55,392 nt of DNA from Microbacterium sp. 67-17 (GTDB lineage: Bacteria > Actinomycetota > Actinomycetes > Actinomycetales > Microbacteriaceae): positions 1-55,392 of the forward strand of contig NZ_MKTR01000030.1 in assembly GCF_001898325.1 (NCBI RefSeq), read 5' to 3'. Below are positions 18,119 through 27,337 of this stretch, one piece after another (the first letter of the stretch is position 1; each line of letters starts with the position of its first letter). The notes under the pieces were generated by a model that was given only the letters and a program-made list of their open reading frames with translations, searched no databases and had not been told where the DNA came from. The position numbers and the translations under genes are program-made.

Positions 18119-18991
18119 TCAATCGACGAGCGCAGCAGCGAAGACGTGCGGGGTGAACCCGGTGAGATCGCCGATTCCTTCGCCCTGCCCGAGGAGTTTG
18201 ACGGGAATCCCGGTGCGCTCCTGCACGGCGAGCACGAAGCCGCCCTTTGCTGAGCCGTCGAGCTTCGTGAGAACGAGACCGGTGACGCCGGCGTGCTCCA
18301 GGAACGCCTCGGCCTGCACGACGCCGTTCTGGCCCGTTGTCGCATCGAGGACGAGGAGGACCTCGCTGATCGGCGCCTGCTTCTCGATTACCCGGCGGAT
18401 CTTGCCGAGCTCATCCATCAGGCCACCCTTGGTGTGCAGGCGCCCTGCTGTGTCGACAAGGACGATCTCGGTGCCGGTGTTCTTCGCGTACTCGATCGTC
18501 TGATACGCCACGGATGCCGGGTCTTGCCCCTCGTGCTGCGGGCGGACGATGTGCGCGCCTCCGCGCTCAGCCCACGTCGCGAGCTGGTCGACGGCTGCCG
18601 CACGGAAGGTGTCGGCGGCGCCCACCACAACGCTGCGCTGGTAGCGGCGCAAGAAATTCGCAAACTTGCCGATCGTCGTGGTCTTTCCCACGCCGTTGAC
18701 CCCGACCACGAGCACCACGGCGGGGCGCTCGGTGAGCTTGAGCGTGGTGTCGAACTTCGCGAAGTGCTCCTCGAGCGTTTCTTTGAGCATCCGCTGCAGG
18801 TCACGCGGATCGGTGGTGCGGTACCGGTCGACCTTCTCGCGAAGCTCATCCACGATGCGCTCGGTGATGTCGGGACCGAAGTCGGCAGTCAGAAGCGCCG
18901 TCTCGAGGTCCTCCCACGTCGTCTCATCGATCGTGGGCTTGACGAACATGCCGCGAAGCGCTCGTCCGAGCGACCAGGATGATTCGGCCAT
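18119..18991 (-). CDS. ftsY: Signal recognition particle receptor FtsY
   Basis: This 290-residue GTPase partners with Ffh at the membrane. The N domain (WSLGRALRGMFVKPTIDET) is followed by G1 (VVGVNGVGKTTTIGKFA), G3 (VDTAGRLHTKGGLMDEL), and the TKLDGSAKGG and GQNGVVQA motifs. The acidic A domain found in many FtsY proteins is almost absent, giving a short form common in Actinobacteria. It lies 15 bp downstream of smc and is probably cotranscribed with it. Confidence 0.95.
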   Translation of the reverse strand: MAESSWSLGRALRGMFVKPTIDETTWEDLETALLTADFGPDITERIVDELREKVDRYRTTDPRDLQRMLKETLEEHFAKFDTTLKLTERPAVVLVVGVNGVGKTTTIGKFANFLRRYQRSVVVGAADTFRAAAVDQLATWAERGGAHIVRPQHEGQDPASVAYQTIEYAKNTGTEIVLVDTAGRLHTKGGLMDELGKIRRVIEKQAPISEVLLVLDATTGQNGVVQAEAFLEHAGVTGLVLTKLDGSAKGGFVLAVQERTGIPVKLLGQGEGIGDLTGFTPHVFAAALVD

Positions 18992-19006
18992 ATCTCCAGC
19001 CTAGGG

Positions 19007-22000
19007 TCAGCTGGCTGCGCGATCGGCGATCCGCTGCCCGACGACCGCGGACACACCATCCTGTCGCATCGAGACGCCATACAGCGCATCGGCGATCTCC
19101 ATCGTTCGCTTCTGGTGGGTGATGACGATCAGCTGGCTGCTGCCCCGCAGCTGCTCGAACACACCGAGGAGGCGACCGAGGTTCGCGTCATCGAGGGCAG
19201 CCTCCACCTCGTCGAGGATGTAGAACGGGCTCGGCCTCGCCTTGAAGATCGCCGTCAGCAGCGCCACCGCAGCCAGCGATCGCTCGCCACCGGACAGCAG
19301 CGAGAGCCGTTCGATCTTCTTCCCGACCGGTCGCACCGCAACCTCGATTCCCGTGGTCAACGGGTTGTCGGGATCGGTCAAGCTCAGGCTTCCAGACCCC
19401 CCGGGGAACAGGACGGGGAAGACCTCGTCGAAAGCGATGCGTGTGTCCTCGAATGCCGCGAGGAAGATCGTCTGCATCCGCTCGTCGAGGTCGTCGATGA
19501 TCGTCACGAGGTCTTTGCGCGTGCTCGTGAGGTCGGCGAGCTGCTCGGTGAGGAACGTATGCCGCTGCTCAAGCGCAGCGAACTCCTCGAGCGCAAGCGG
19601 ATTCACCCGACCCAATTGGGCGAGTTTGCGCTCAGCATCCTGGAGTCGCTTGCGCTGACTCGCGCGGTCGAAAGCCACCGACTCCTCGCCCTCATCGGCG
19701 GGAATCGGCTGATCGGGACCATATTCGGAAATCAGAATGTCTTCCTCAAGACTCAGTTCCGATCGTGCCCGGTCGAGAATGCTCGTGACGTGCAGGCGCT
19801 TCTCGTGCATCTGCAGCTCGAGCCCATGAACGCTCTCGGTCAGTCCCGCCAGTCGCTCCCTCACCGCCGCCTCGTCGGCGCGGACTGCCGACAACTCCGA
19901 CGTCACGGCTGAGCGCGCAGACTCTGCCTCGGCGAGTTCGAGACGCGCCGCCGAGACCGACCGGTCGACCGAGTCGAGCACGGCAGGCAGGGTTGCGGCG
20001 ACGTCGGCGGCCACCTGGCGTTGGCGTCGACGGATGACCGCACGACGAGCTGCTTCGGCTGCGGCCGCGGCCTCACGTTCACGCTGGCGCTCGAGCTGCT
20101 GCACACGTGCCTGCCCGGCACGAACACGCTCGCGGAGCGTTTCGACCTCCAGTCGCGCCCGCATCTCGTGCTCTCGTGCTCCCTCGAGCGCCTCGAGTAG
20201 CCCGTCGCGCGCAGAGGCGTCCAGGATGGGGCGTGGCGCCTCAAGCGCGTGCTGCAATTGTGTCTGCGCCGATGCGGCGGCAGCGGCTGCGTCGTCCCGC
20301 GCGGTCTGCGCCTGCGCGAGCCCTGCCTCCAGTCGCTCGCACTCCGCGCTGGCAGCCTCCAGCTGCACTGTGGCGCGGTTGACGTGCTCCGCGTGCGCGG
20401 CCACTGCCGCATCGTGCTCGCGCAACCGTGTCAGCGCAGCACTGGTGTACCGTTTGGCTTCTTCGGACGCGGCCCGCGCATCGGCGAGCGCTTCGCGTAG
20501 GGAGTCGGCCACCACGACGAGTTCATCGCGACGCTCGGCAGCGGCATCCCGTTCGGCCAGAAGCTCGAGGCGCGATCGTGAGGCTCCGGCACCGGCGCGC
20601 AGCGAGGAGCCGGTGAACACCTCTCCGGCTCGGGTGACAACGGTGATCGTGCGAGGGTCGGCAACGACCGACGACGCGCTCCTGCGAACCGCGTCGAGGT
20701 CATCCGCGATGAGGACGCGCGCCAGAAGCGCCAGCACGCCGGCGGGACCCGTGACGACATCCGCGGCGGGGCGCAGCGGATCGAGACCTGACAGATCGTC
20801 GCCTGTCCCGGCGACCTCACCGATGACGAAATCGACCACTCCACGATCGGCATCACGCACGCGCTCGGCGAGCGCGAAGCCATCCTCGAGACTGTCCACC
20901 AGCACACCCTCGGCACGGGGACCGAGCACCGCGGCAATGGCAGCCTCGTAGCCGGGCGTGATCTGGATGGCGTCGCCGACGAGGCTCCGAACTCCGGGTG
21001 CGCCCTCGGCGATCAGGTCGGCAGAGGCGTTCTTGACGCCCAGCGCACGCGTCAGCGCGGTGGTCTGGGCTGTGAGCGCTTCGATCTCGCGCTCGGTGCC
21101 GTGAAGGCGGTCACGCAACTCCGAGACCCGGGTCTCGGCATCCGTCGCCCGGCGGCCAGCCTCGTCGTATTCAGCGGCGTACTGCGCTGTGCTGCCCTCG
21201 GGAACAAGCTCGGGATCGACCCCGGCAAGTTCGGCTGCTGCGGACTCACGGCGGGCCGTCGCCGCGTCCAGCGCGCGCTGCTGGCGCGCCAGGGCGTCGT
21301 CGATGGCCGCGAGTGCAGATTCTGCCGCGTCCGCGGATCCCCGCAGCGCGGTGAGCTTCATCTCATGCTGCGAAACCAACGCGCTCTGCTCAGCGATGTC
21401 GACGTCCAGCGCATCCAGTTCGGCGCGAGCCCGCATGACATCCCGGGCAGCATCGGATGCCGCATCCTCGGCTTCCAGGAGCCCTGCAGACACCTCGTCG
21501 ATCTCAGCCCGCGCGTCATCGATCATCGCGCTCGTGACGGTACGAACTGCCGCACTGTCGTCGTCGGCCGATTCTCCGAGCAGCGTCAGCCGCTGCCCGG
21601 CGAGCGAATACAGTCCGCGCAGGCGCTCCTGCACGCGCTCGAGCGAGAACAGCACTCGCCGCGCACCGTCGACAGCCTCGGACCGCTGTTCCGACTCGAG
21701 CTGCGCGATCCGGATCCGCAGCTGGTCCGAGCGGTCCTGCAGCACGAGGCGTTCGGCATGGCGCTCGTGCTCGGCGCGCATGTGGTCAGCCAGTTCCGCG
21801 CGCAGACCGACGAGTTCATCGGCGATCAGGCGAGCCTTCGCGTCACGCACAACGGCGGCGATCGTGGCAGCTTCCCGGGCAATCTCGGCCTGACGCCCCA
21901 GAGGCTTGAGCTGTCGGCGAAGCTCACCGGCAAGATCGCTCAGGCGTGTGAGGTTGGCTTCCATCGCCTCGAGCTTGCGAAGCGTCTTCTCTTTCCGGCG

Positions 22001-22513
22001 CCGATGCTTGAGGATGCCGGCGGCTTCTTCGATGAAGCCGCGCCGATCCTCGGGTGAAGCCTGCAGGACCGTGTCGAGGCGGCCTTGCCCCACGATGACG
22101 TGCATTTCACGGCCCAGGCCCGAATCACTCAGGAGCTCTTGCACGTCGAGCAGGCGGCATCCTTCGCCGTTGATCGCGTACTCGCTCGCTCCGTTGCGGA
22201 ACAGCGTTCGACTGATCGTGACCTCGGAGTACTCGATCGGCAAGACACCGTCGCTGTTGTCGATCGTAAGCTGCACCTCGGCGCGACCCAGCGGCCCGCG
22301 CGTCGAGGTACCGGCGAAGATGACGTCTTCCATCTTTCCGCCGCGCAGGGTCTTGGCGCCCTGCTCCCCCATGACCCAGGCCAGCGCATCGACGACGTTG
22401 GACTTGCCAGAACCGTTGGGGCCGACAATTGCGGTGACCCCCGGTTCGAAAGCGAACGTGGTCGGCTGGGCGAACGACTTGAACCCCTTGAGCGTGACGC
22501 TCTTCAGGTGCAT
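19007..22513 (-). CDS. smc: Chromosome segregation protein SMC
   Basis: This 1168-residue condensin ATPase has Walker A in IVGPNGSGKSNVVDALAWV, then the Q-loop region and a first coiled coil from about residue 165. A hinge follows around residues 500-650 (RSLVGDAIQITPGYEAAIAA), then a second coiled coil. The C-terminal head contains the signature LSGGERSLAAVALLTAIF and Walker B in PFYILDEVEAALDD. It forms the SMC-ScpAB complex that loads at parS and organises sister origins. The ATG at 22511-22513 starts MHLKSVTLKGFKSF, the standard N-terminus. Confidence 0.97.
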   Translation of the reverse strand: MHLKSVTLKGFKSFAQPTTFAFEPGVTAIVGPNGSGKSNVVDALAWVMGEQGAKTLRGGKMEDVIFAGTSTRGPLGRAEVQLTIDNSDGVLPIEYSEVTISRTLFRNGASEYAINGEGCRLLDVQELLSDSGLGREMHVIVGQGRLDTVLQASPEDRRGFIEEAAGILKHRRRKEKTLRKLEAMEANLTRLSDLAGELRRQLKPLGRQAEIAREAATIAAVVRDAKARLIADELVGLRAELADHMRAEHERHAERLVLQDRSDQLRIRIAQLESEQRSEAVDGARRVLFSLERVQERLRGLYSLAGQRLTLLGESADDDSAAVRTVTSAMIDDARAEIDEVSAGLLEAEDAASDAARDVMRARAELDALDVDIAEQSALVSQHEMKLTALRGSADAAESALAAIDDALARQQRALDAATARRESAAAELAGVDPELVPEGSTAQYAAEYDEAGRRATDAETRVSELRDRLHGTEREIEALTAQTTALTRALGVKNASADLIAEGAPGVRSLVGDAIQITPGYEAAIAAVLGPRAEGVLVDSLEDGFALAERVRDADRGVVDFVIGEVAGTGDDLSGLDPLRPAADVVTGPAGVLALLARVLIADDLDAVRRSASSVVADPRTITVVTRAGEVFTGSSLRAGAGASRSRLELLAERDAAAERRDELVVVADSLREALADARAASEEAKRYTSAALTRLREHDAAVAAHAEHVNRATVQLEAASAECERLEAGLAQAQTARDDAAAAAASAQTQLQHALEAPRPILDASARDGLLEALEGAREHEMRARLEVETLRERVRAGQARVQQLERQREREAAAAAEAARRAVIRRRQRQVAADVAATLPAVLDSVDRSVSAARLELAEAESARSAVTSELSAVRADEAAVRERLAGLTESVHGLELQMHEKRLHVTSILDRARSELSLEEDILISEYGPDQPIPADEGEESVAFDRASQRKRLQDAERKLAQLGRVNPLALEEFAALEQRHTFLTEQLADLTSTRKDLVTIIDDLDERMQTIFLAAFEDTRIAFDEVFPVLFPGGSGSLSLTDPDNPLTTGIEVAVRPVGKKIERLSLLSGGERSLAAVALLTAIFKARPSPFYILDEVEAALDDANLGRLLGVFEQLRGSSQLIVITHQKRTMEIADALYGVSMRQDGVSAVVGQRIADRAAS

Positions 22514-22652
22514 GCGCGTTCCTTCCCGACCTGTGGCGTATCGACCCCACGTCCGACCGTCGACCTACGGTACCCTGCTGCGACGCTTCCCCGAGGGAGC
22601 CAGGCCCAGGACGGGCGACACGCCCGGATGACCACGAATTCTGGGAGCTTGC

Positions 22653-22682
22653 TTGACGAAGACGGGTTCGACCCGCTAGCGT
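22653..22682 (+). promoter_or_regulatory. Candidate promoter of the leader peptide-GNAT operon
   Basis: TTGACG (22653-22658) and TAGCGT (22677-22682) are separated by 18 nt. They lie 35 bp before the leader peptide start. Predicted by eye. Confidence 0.45.
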
Positions 22683-22717
22683 CTCAGATCGCGACACGTC
22701 ACGAGAGGAGGACAGCC

Positions 22718-22813
22718 ATGATGATTCGCACTGCAGTGTTTGGACACACCCCGTTGCGCGTGCCCATGGGACTGACCTCCCCGGGATTGCTCGCCGCTCC
22801 CACCGCCGCCTAA
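22718..22813 (+). CDS. 31-residue leader peptide upstream of the 80-aa protein and GNAT acetyltransferase
   Basis: This short ORF begins with two ATGs and reads MMIRTAVFGHTPLRVPMG, then a hydrophobic/Ala-rich end (GLLAAPTAA). It has one of the best ribosome binding sites in the window, gagaggagg, about 6 nt before the ATG. A candidate promoter lies just upstream. The following 160 nt fold into several hairpins before the next ORF. The strong start signal, very short length and position suggest a translated leader whose decoding controls downstream expression. No matching family is known to me. It could instead be an independent small protein. Confidence 0.6.
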   Translation: MMIRTAVFGHTPLRVPMGLTSPGLLAAPTAA

Positions 22814-22830
22814 AGCGCGCTGGTTGAGCC

Positions 22831-22953
22831 ACCGGACCTCATCGGTTCCGGTCACACGGACCCACCGTCCGTTCACTTCTCCGCATCTGCGCTGACCGTT
22901 ACGTCAGACCACGGATGCCTCCCCGCTGCATGCCGGAAGAACACCGGCATCCG
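22831..22953 (+). promoter_or_regulatory. Possible attenuator: consecutive and mutually exclusive hairpins
   Basis: In order there are: accgga / tccggt (22831-22852); a perfect acggac / gtccgt hairpin with a 5-nt loop (22856-22872); ctgac / gtcag; and a three-arm region. In the three-arm region, cggatgcc (22912-22919) and atgccgg (22930-22936) can each pair with the same downstream segment ccggcatccg (22944-22953). Competing pairing of this kind is typical of attenuators. The last arm ends about 20 nt before the next start codon. The ggatgcc heptamer is very common in this genome, so chance must be considered. Confidence 0.4.
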
Positions 22954-22973
22954 CAGCTGACCAAAGGTCTCTC

Positions 22974-23216
22974 ATGTACACCACACTCGAGCCCGTCGAG
23001 GCTCTCACCACCCACCCCCAGGTCCGTCGACATCTGACGGTTGCCGAGCGCGCAAGTCTGCGGATCGCCGTCTGGGTTCTCACGCAGCACCTTCGTCGTG
23101 CGGCTTCCCGGGAACAGCGCGAGGTCGCACGCCTCCGCTACGAACAGGAGCGGGCACGCGAAGAGCGTGCGGCTCACGCCCTGCGCCTGGCTGCTTGGCA
23201 CCTGAACGCCCGCTGA
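22974..23216 (+). CDS. 80-residue Arg/Glu-rich helical protein of unknown function
   Basis: The protein starts MYTTLEPVEALTTHPQVRRH and ends in a long amphipathic, highly charged helix (REQREVARLRYEQERAREER). This suggests a coiled-coil or nucleic-acid/protein-binding role. It has no signal peptide, cysteines or catalytic motif. The RBS is aaagg. It lies downstream of the leader peptide and hairpins and 14 bp before the GNAT gene, so all three form one apparent operon. No family was recognised. Confidence 0.65.
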   Translation: MYTTLEPVEALTTHPQVRRHLTVAERASLRIAVWVLTQHLRRAASREQREVARLRYEQERAREERAAHALRLAAWHLNAR

Positions 23217-23230
23217 TCGAAGGATCCGCC

Positions 23231-24310
23231 GTGACCACCGCAACAGCCGATATCCGGCCCCTCACCATCCCGAGCAGTCTCAACGCCCCCGAGGCCGCGG
23301 ACTTTCTCGAGATGGTGAGGGTCCGCAACATCGTCTACGACGAGATCAGCGGCAATCGCGACGAGGAACTCGAACCCGCCGTCCTCCTCCCCCATTACCA
23401 GCCGTCCCCGTTCGAGCAGCGGCTCATCTGGGGCGTCTGGAGCGGCGACGAGCTCGTGGGACGCGCAGGGCTTGATCTTCCGAACGATGGCGATGCCACC
23501 GTCGCCTACGCGCAGATCGAACTCCGCCGCCACGCGTGGAGCCGCGGCATCGGAAGCACGGCGCTCGGCATCCTGGAGGCAGCCGCCGCAGCGAACGGCC
23601 GCCGCATCATTCAGTCGTGGATCGAGCATCCAACGGCAGACGGTCAGCAGGTGACACCGCCGACCGGCTTCGGGCGGATTCCCCTCGATCACGCTGCCCG
23701 ATTTGCGCTCCGCCACGGCTACGCACTGGAGCAGGTCGAACGCAAGAGCATCCTCGACATTTCGGCCACCAGCGTCGAGTTGGTGGGCGAGCTCCATGAG
23801 CAGGCATCGGCGGCCGCAGCCGGATACGACATCGTCTCGTGGCACCCACCGACTCCTCCGGAGTTCGTGACCGACTACGCCCGGATGAAGTCGCGGATGA
23901 GTGTGGACGCACCGAGCGCGGGAATGGAGATGGCGGAGGAGAGCTGGGACGCTGCCAGGATTGTCGAACACGACACTCACTGGATCGACGGGGGCCGCGA
24001 CGTGCTCATCGTCGCGGCACGCGATCGCGGGTCCGGCCGACTCGTGGCCTTCACCGAGCTGGCGTCGAGCCCCGGTCACCCCGTGACGCACCAGGAGGAC
24101 ACGCTCGTGCTTCGCGAGCACCGCGGTCACCGACTCGGCATGCTGATCAAGACCGCTGCGCTTCTTCTGTGGCGTGATCTCGCGCCGCACACGCAGCGGA
24201 TTCTCACCTACAACGCCGAAGAGAACCGGCCGATGCTGGCCGTGAACGAAGAGATCGGGTTCCGCCCGGTCGCCTACATCGGCGCGTGGAAGAAGACGCT
24301 TACGCTGTGA
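23231..24310 (+). CDS. Tandem-domain GNAT family N-acetyltransferase
   Basis: This 359-residue protein has two GNAT-like halves. The first includes IELRRHAWSRGIGSTALGIL, an acetyl-CoA pyrophosphate-loop variant of the R/Q-x-x-G-x-G/A motif. The second includes LVLREHRGHRLGMLIKTAAL and ends with NAEENRPMLAVNEEIGFRPV, typical GNAT motif B. The two-GNAT layout recalls mycothiol synthase and aminoglycoside- or amino-acid-acetylating relatives, but the substrate is not clear. The GTG at 23231 has aagga 7 nt upstream. Its 3' end overlaps the convergent mutM by 11 bp. Confidence 0.82.
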   Translation: MTTATADIRPLTIPSSLNAPEAADFLEMVRVRNIVYDEISGNRDEELEPAVLLPHYQPSPFEQRLIWGVWSGDELVGRAGLDLPNDGDATVAYAQIELRRHAWSRGIGSTALGILEAAAAANGRRIIQSWIEHPTADGQQVTPPTGFGRIPLDHAARFALRHGYALEQVERKSILDISATSVELVGELHEQASAAAAGYDIVSWHPPTPPEFVTDYARMKSRMSVDAPSAGMEMAEESWDAARIVEHDTHWIDGGRDVLIVAARDRGSGRLVAFTELASSPGHPVTHQEDTLVLREHRGHRLGMLIKTAALLLWRDLAPHTQRILTYNAEENRPMLAVNEEIGFRPVAYIGAWKKTLTL

Positions 24311-25223
24311 GCCGGGGCGGTCGTTGGCAGTGCGGGCAGAAATGGCTTGAGCGGTTCGTGAACGATACCTTCACGATCGGGGCACCGCACCGTGCGCACG
24401 GCTGGCCGGTGCGACCGTACGCGTTCAGGGAGTGCGCGAAGTAGCCGGCCTGCCCGTTCACGTTGACGTACTGTGCGTCGAAACTCGTGCCGCCCTCCGC
24501 GAGAGCTTTCTCCAGCACGGCCCGCACTTCGGCGATCAGGCGGTAGACGGCGCGAGTACTCAGGTCCGAAGCCCGCGTGTCGGGGTGGATTCGCGCTGCC
24601 CACAACGACTCGTCGGCGTAGATGTTTCCGATGCCCGAGACCACGGTTTGGTCAAGCAGCACGCGCTTGATCGCCGACGCCTTGTGCTCCAGGGTGCGGC
24701 GAAAGGCCCGAAGGTCGAATCCCGGATCCAGAGGATCCCGCGCGATGTGCGCGACCTGAGCCGGGACGAGTGCGTCGTCAGTGCCGTATCCGCCCGCACG
24801 TGCGTCGGCAGTGTCCTGAAGAGGATCGATCGCGAGCGAACCGAACGTGCGTTGATCAGCGAACACCACCGCGAGATCGCCATGCTCCGGATGCCGGATG
24901 TCGAGCCGCACGCGCTCGTGCCGCTCTGGAGGCGCCCCGGAAGGCCGCAGCAGCATCTGCCCGCTCATACCGAGGTGCGCGACCAGAGCTTCGGTGGGCA
25001 CCGCGCCCGGAGCGCCGGGGGCTAGCGGGATCCACAGGAACTTGCCCCGTCTTGCCGGGCCCCCCAGGGTGCGGCCGAGGAGCCGAGCCTCGAAGTCCAA
25101 CGCTCCCGGCGGATGCCGCGTCAGCGCGCGACCATCGATGACGGTGGCTGACTCGATGACGGCATCCGTAACCGCCGGCGCGAGACCGGCGCGGACGACC
25201 TCGACCTCAGGAAGTTCAGGCAT
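24300..25223 (-). CDS. mutM: Formamidopyrimidine-DNA glycosylase (Fpg)
   Basis: This 307-residue bifunctional glycosylase/AP lyase removes 8-oxoguanine. The catalytic N-terminal proline and glutamate are in MPELPEVEVVRAGL. The helix-two-turn-helix includes VSGIGNIYADESLWAARIHP. The C-terminal zinc finger cysteines are CARCG and CPHC. The enzyme is complete. It is followed on the minus strand by the convergent GNAT gene and preceded by rnc, 44 bp away. Confidence 0.95.
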   Translation of the reverse strand: MPELPEVEVVRAGLAPAVTDAVIESATVIDGRALTRHPPGALDFEARLLGRTLGGPARRGKFLWIPLAPGAPGAVPTEALVAHLGMSGQMLLRPSGAPPERHERVRLDIRHPEHGDLAVVFADQRTFGSLAIDPLQDTADARAGGYGTDDALVPAQVAHIARDPLDPGFDLRAFRRTLEHKASAIKRVLLDQTVVSGIGNIYADESLWAARIHPDTRASDLSTRAVYRLIAEVRAVLEKALAEGGTSFDAQYVNVNGQAGYFAHSLNAYGRTGQPCARCGAPIVKVSFTNRSSHFCPHCQRPPRLTA

Positions 25224-25267
25224 CGTTCTCGGGCATCGTGCTCAGGCATCGCGTTCGGGGAGCGAGA

Positions 25268-25954
25268 TCACGTGCGCGCGGTGAGGTCGCGCCAGGCCCG
25301 GAGGGCAGCAGCCATCTCGGCGTGCTTCTTGCTGGTCCCGACGCCCTCAGCGCGGTGATCACCGACGACCACGATCGCGGTGAAGCGGCGGTCATGATCG
25401 GGCCCCGTCGATGAGACCTCATACGCCGGCGGGGCAACGCTACGACGGGCAGCAAGCTCCTGCAGCGCCGTCTTGGGATCGACGGCGGCTCCGTAGCGGT
25501 CTGGATCGGACAGCAGCGGCTCGATCAGGCGAAGAACGAGGTCGGATGCCACATCCGGGCCCGCCGACAGATAGGTGGCCCCGAAGACGGCTTCCATGGT
25601 GTCGGCCAAGATCGAGTCCTTCTCCCGGCCTCCGGTCTGCTCCTCGCCTCTCCCGAGCTTGACGTACGCGCCGAGATCAATGCCGCGGGCAACCTCTGCC
25701 AGCGCAACAGTCGACACCACGGCTGCGCGCCGCTTGGCGAGCGAACCCTCGTCGAGTTCGGGATGCGCGCGGAACAGCCGCACGGTCACGGCCTGGCCGA
25801 GCACGGAGTCGCCGAGGAACTCGAGCCGTTCGTTGTGGGGCACTCCGCCGTTCTCGTAGGCCCAGGACCGGTGGGTCAGTGCCAGCGCGAGAAGCTCGGG
25901 GTCGATGTCGACCCCGAGCTTCTGCGCGAGTTCAGCGGACTCGCGAGTCGTCAC
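25268..25954 (-). CDS. rnc: Ribonuclease III
   Basis: This 228-residue double-strand-specific endoribonuclease processes rRNA precursors. The signature NERLEFLGDSVLGQAV holds the catalytic Glu/Asp residues, and ADTMEAVFGATYLSAG holds the second acidic pair. The C-terminal dsRNA-binding domain runs from about PKTALQELAARR to SKKHAEMAAALRAW. The start is GTG at 25952-25954, 13 bp after rpmF. A longer frame overlapping rpmF was rejected. The rpmF-rnc-mutM order is the usual actinobacterial one. Confidence 0.94.
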   Translation of the reverse strand: MTTRESAELAQKLGVDIDPELLALALTHRSWAYENGGVPHNERLEFLGDSVLGQAVTVRLFRAHPELDEGSLAKRRAAVVSTVALAEVARGIDLGAYVKLGRGEEQTGGREKDSILADTMEAVFGATYLSAGPDVASDLVLRLIEPLLSDPDRYGAAVDPKTALQELAARRSVAPPAYEVSSTGPDHDRRFTAIVVVGDHRAEGVGTSKKHAEMAAALRAWRDLTART

Positions 25955-25967
25955 GTCGCTGCGACGC

Positions 25968-26177
25968 TCAGACGTCGGCGACCTTGCGGCCCTTGTATTC
26001 GAGGAACAGCTCGGTGCCCTGCGAGTCGGTGACGACCTTCGCCTGGTGCGGACGGCTGTAGACGGTCTTGCCGTTCTCGACGGTCTTGACGAGGGTGGGC
26101 GCATCGGCCTTCCACTGCGCACGGCGCGAGCGGGTGTTCGAACGCGAGACCTTGCGCTTCGGGGGGTTACCAGCCAT
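25968..26177 (-). CDS. rpmF: 50S ribosomal protein L32
   Basis: This 69-residue protein begins [20 protein letters not shown], the conserved L32 N-terminus. It lacks the four zinc-binding cysteines seen in some L32 paralogues, so it is the zinc-independent (C-) form. It lies directly downstream of the DUF177 gene, as in most bacteria. Confidence 0.95.
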   Translation of the reverse strand: MAGNPPKRKVSRSNTRSRRAQWKADAPTLVKTVENGKTVYSRPHQAKVVTDSQGTELFLEYKGRKVADV

Positions 26178-26210
26178 TGTTCAGCTCTTCTCTTTCTTCT
26201 CGGCAGCCAC

Positions 26211-26768
26211 TCACGCGCGTGCGTCGTGGTCGCCGTGGTCTGTGGTGTCGTCCTGGGTGGTGTAGCGCTGGAGCGCCGCCCACCGGGAATCGATGGGTTC
26301 GCTCGCGGGCGAACCGGTGCTCTCGGTCAGTCGCTCACCCGTGACCGGATCAAGGCCGGGGCAATCCGGCTGACACACCGGCTGAAATGGAAGCGACAGG
26401 ACTACCGCATCCCTGACCAGAGTTTCAAGATCCACGTGGTCGTCTTGAACCTCGAAGTCAGTTTCTTCCTGCCCAGGATACGCGAAAAGCTCCTGGAACG
26501 CGACGCGGACGCCTTCGGCGACCTCATTGAGGCACCGTCCGCACACGCCGGTGTACTCGGTGTCGACCTCGCCGGTGGCGAGGATCCCCTCGTGCACGCT
26601 CTCCACCCGGACATCAAGAACGATCGGTTCGCCCTCCGCGACCGAGACCAACCCTTCGCCCCACTTCTGCGGCGCCGGGATCTCGAGGGAGAACTCTCGC
26701 ATCTCGCCGGGACGGTGCGTGATGTCACGGACGGGGACCACGAACGGTCCGGAGTGCTGCCTACTCAC
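26211..26768 (-). CDS. DUF177 (YceD) family protein
   Basis: This protein of about 185 residues has the DUF177 core: GPFVVPVRDITHRPGEMREF, TGVCGRCL and CQPDCPGLDPVTGER. The paired cysteines in the latter two stretches look like a metal site. DUF177 proteins are encoded next to rpmF nearly universally and are linked to 23S rRNA/50S maturation. The start is GTG at 26766-26768, chosen because family similarity begins with the GPFVVPV segment. No good Shine-Dalgarno sequence precedes it. Confidence 0.88.
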   Translation of the reverse strand: MSRQHSGPFVVPVRDITHRPGEMREFSLEIPAPQKWGEGLVSVAEGEPIVLDVRVESVHEGILATGEVDTEYTGVCGRCLNEVAEGVRVAFQELFAYPGQEETDFEVQDDHVDLETLVRDAVVLSLPFQPVCQPDCPGLDPVTGERLTESTGSPASEPIDSRWAALQRYTTQDDTTDHGDHDARA

Positions 26769-26814
26769 GGGGGACCATGCTACCCGCGTGAGAGGGAACG
26801 GGCTCGATGACGGC

Positions 26815-27312
26815 TCAGAGGTCGTGGCCGCCGGTGTGCAGGAATCGAGCGACCGCGGGCGGTACGTACGCCGAGACGTCACCGCCGAGGGCTGCTACCT
26901 GTCGCACAAGCGAGCTCGACACCATCGCGTGCGACGGATCGGGCAGCAAGAAGACGGTCTCCACGTCCGCGAGATCGCGGTTCACGACGGCCATGGGCAC
27001 TTCGTAGACGACATCAGCCTGCGAGCGAATGCCCTTCACGAGAACTCCGGCATTGACATCGCGCGCGTAGTCCACGAGCAGCCCCACACTCCAGGAGGCA
27101 ACGACAACGCTGCCCTCGATGTCGGCCTCGGCGATGGATTGCTCCAGCAGTGACAGCCGCTGCGCAAGCGGCAGCATCGCCTCTTTGCCCGGGTTGTGAA
27201 CGACAACAACGTGCAACTGGTCGTAGAGTCGCGCCGCACGGCGGATGACGTCGAGGTGACCCCGCGTCGGCGGATCGAAGGAACCCGGAACCACGGCGAT
27301 CCGACTGTTCAT
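26815..27312 (-). CDS. coaD: Phosphopantetheine adenylyltransferase
   Basis: This 165-residue enzyme performs the fourth step of coenzyme A synthesis (ATP + 4'-phosphopantetheine to dephospho-CoA). The nucleotidyltransferase motif is [14 protein letters not shown] (T-x-G-H). The [16 protein letters not shown] and [17 protein letters not shown] segments are typical. It starts 25 bp after recG ends and lies upstream of DUF177-rpmF-rnc. Confidence 0.95.
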   Translation of the reverse strand: MNSRIAVVPGSFDPPTRGHLDVIRRAARLYDQLHVVVVHNPGKEAMLPLAQRLSLLEQSIAEADIEGSVVVASWSVGLLVDYARDVNAGVLVKGIRSQADVVYEVPMAVVNRDLADVETVFLLPDPSHAMVSSSLVRQVAALGGDVSAYVPPAVARFLHTGGHDL

Positions 27313-27337
27313 GCCTCCACCCTATCGGGGGTCAGCA

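Noticed and set aside
20000..21500. Many apparent ORFs on both strands inside smc
   Set aside because: They come from the Ala/Arg/Glu-rich coiled-coil coding sequence; smc itself is intact from end to end.
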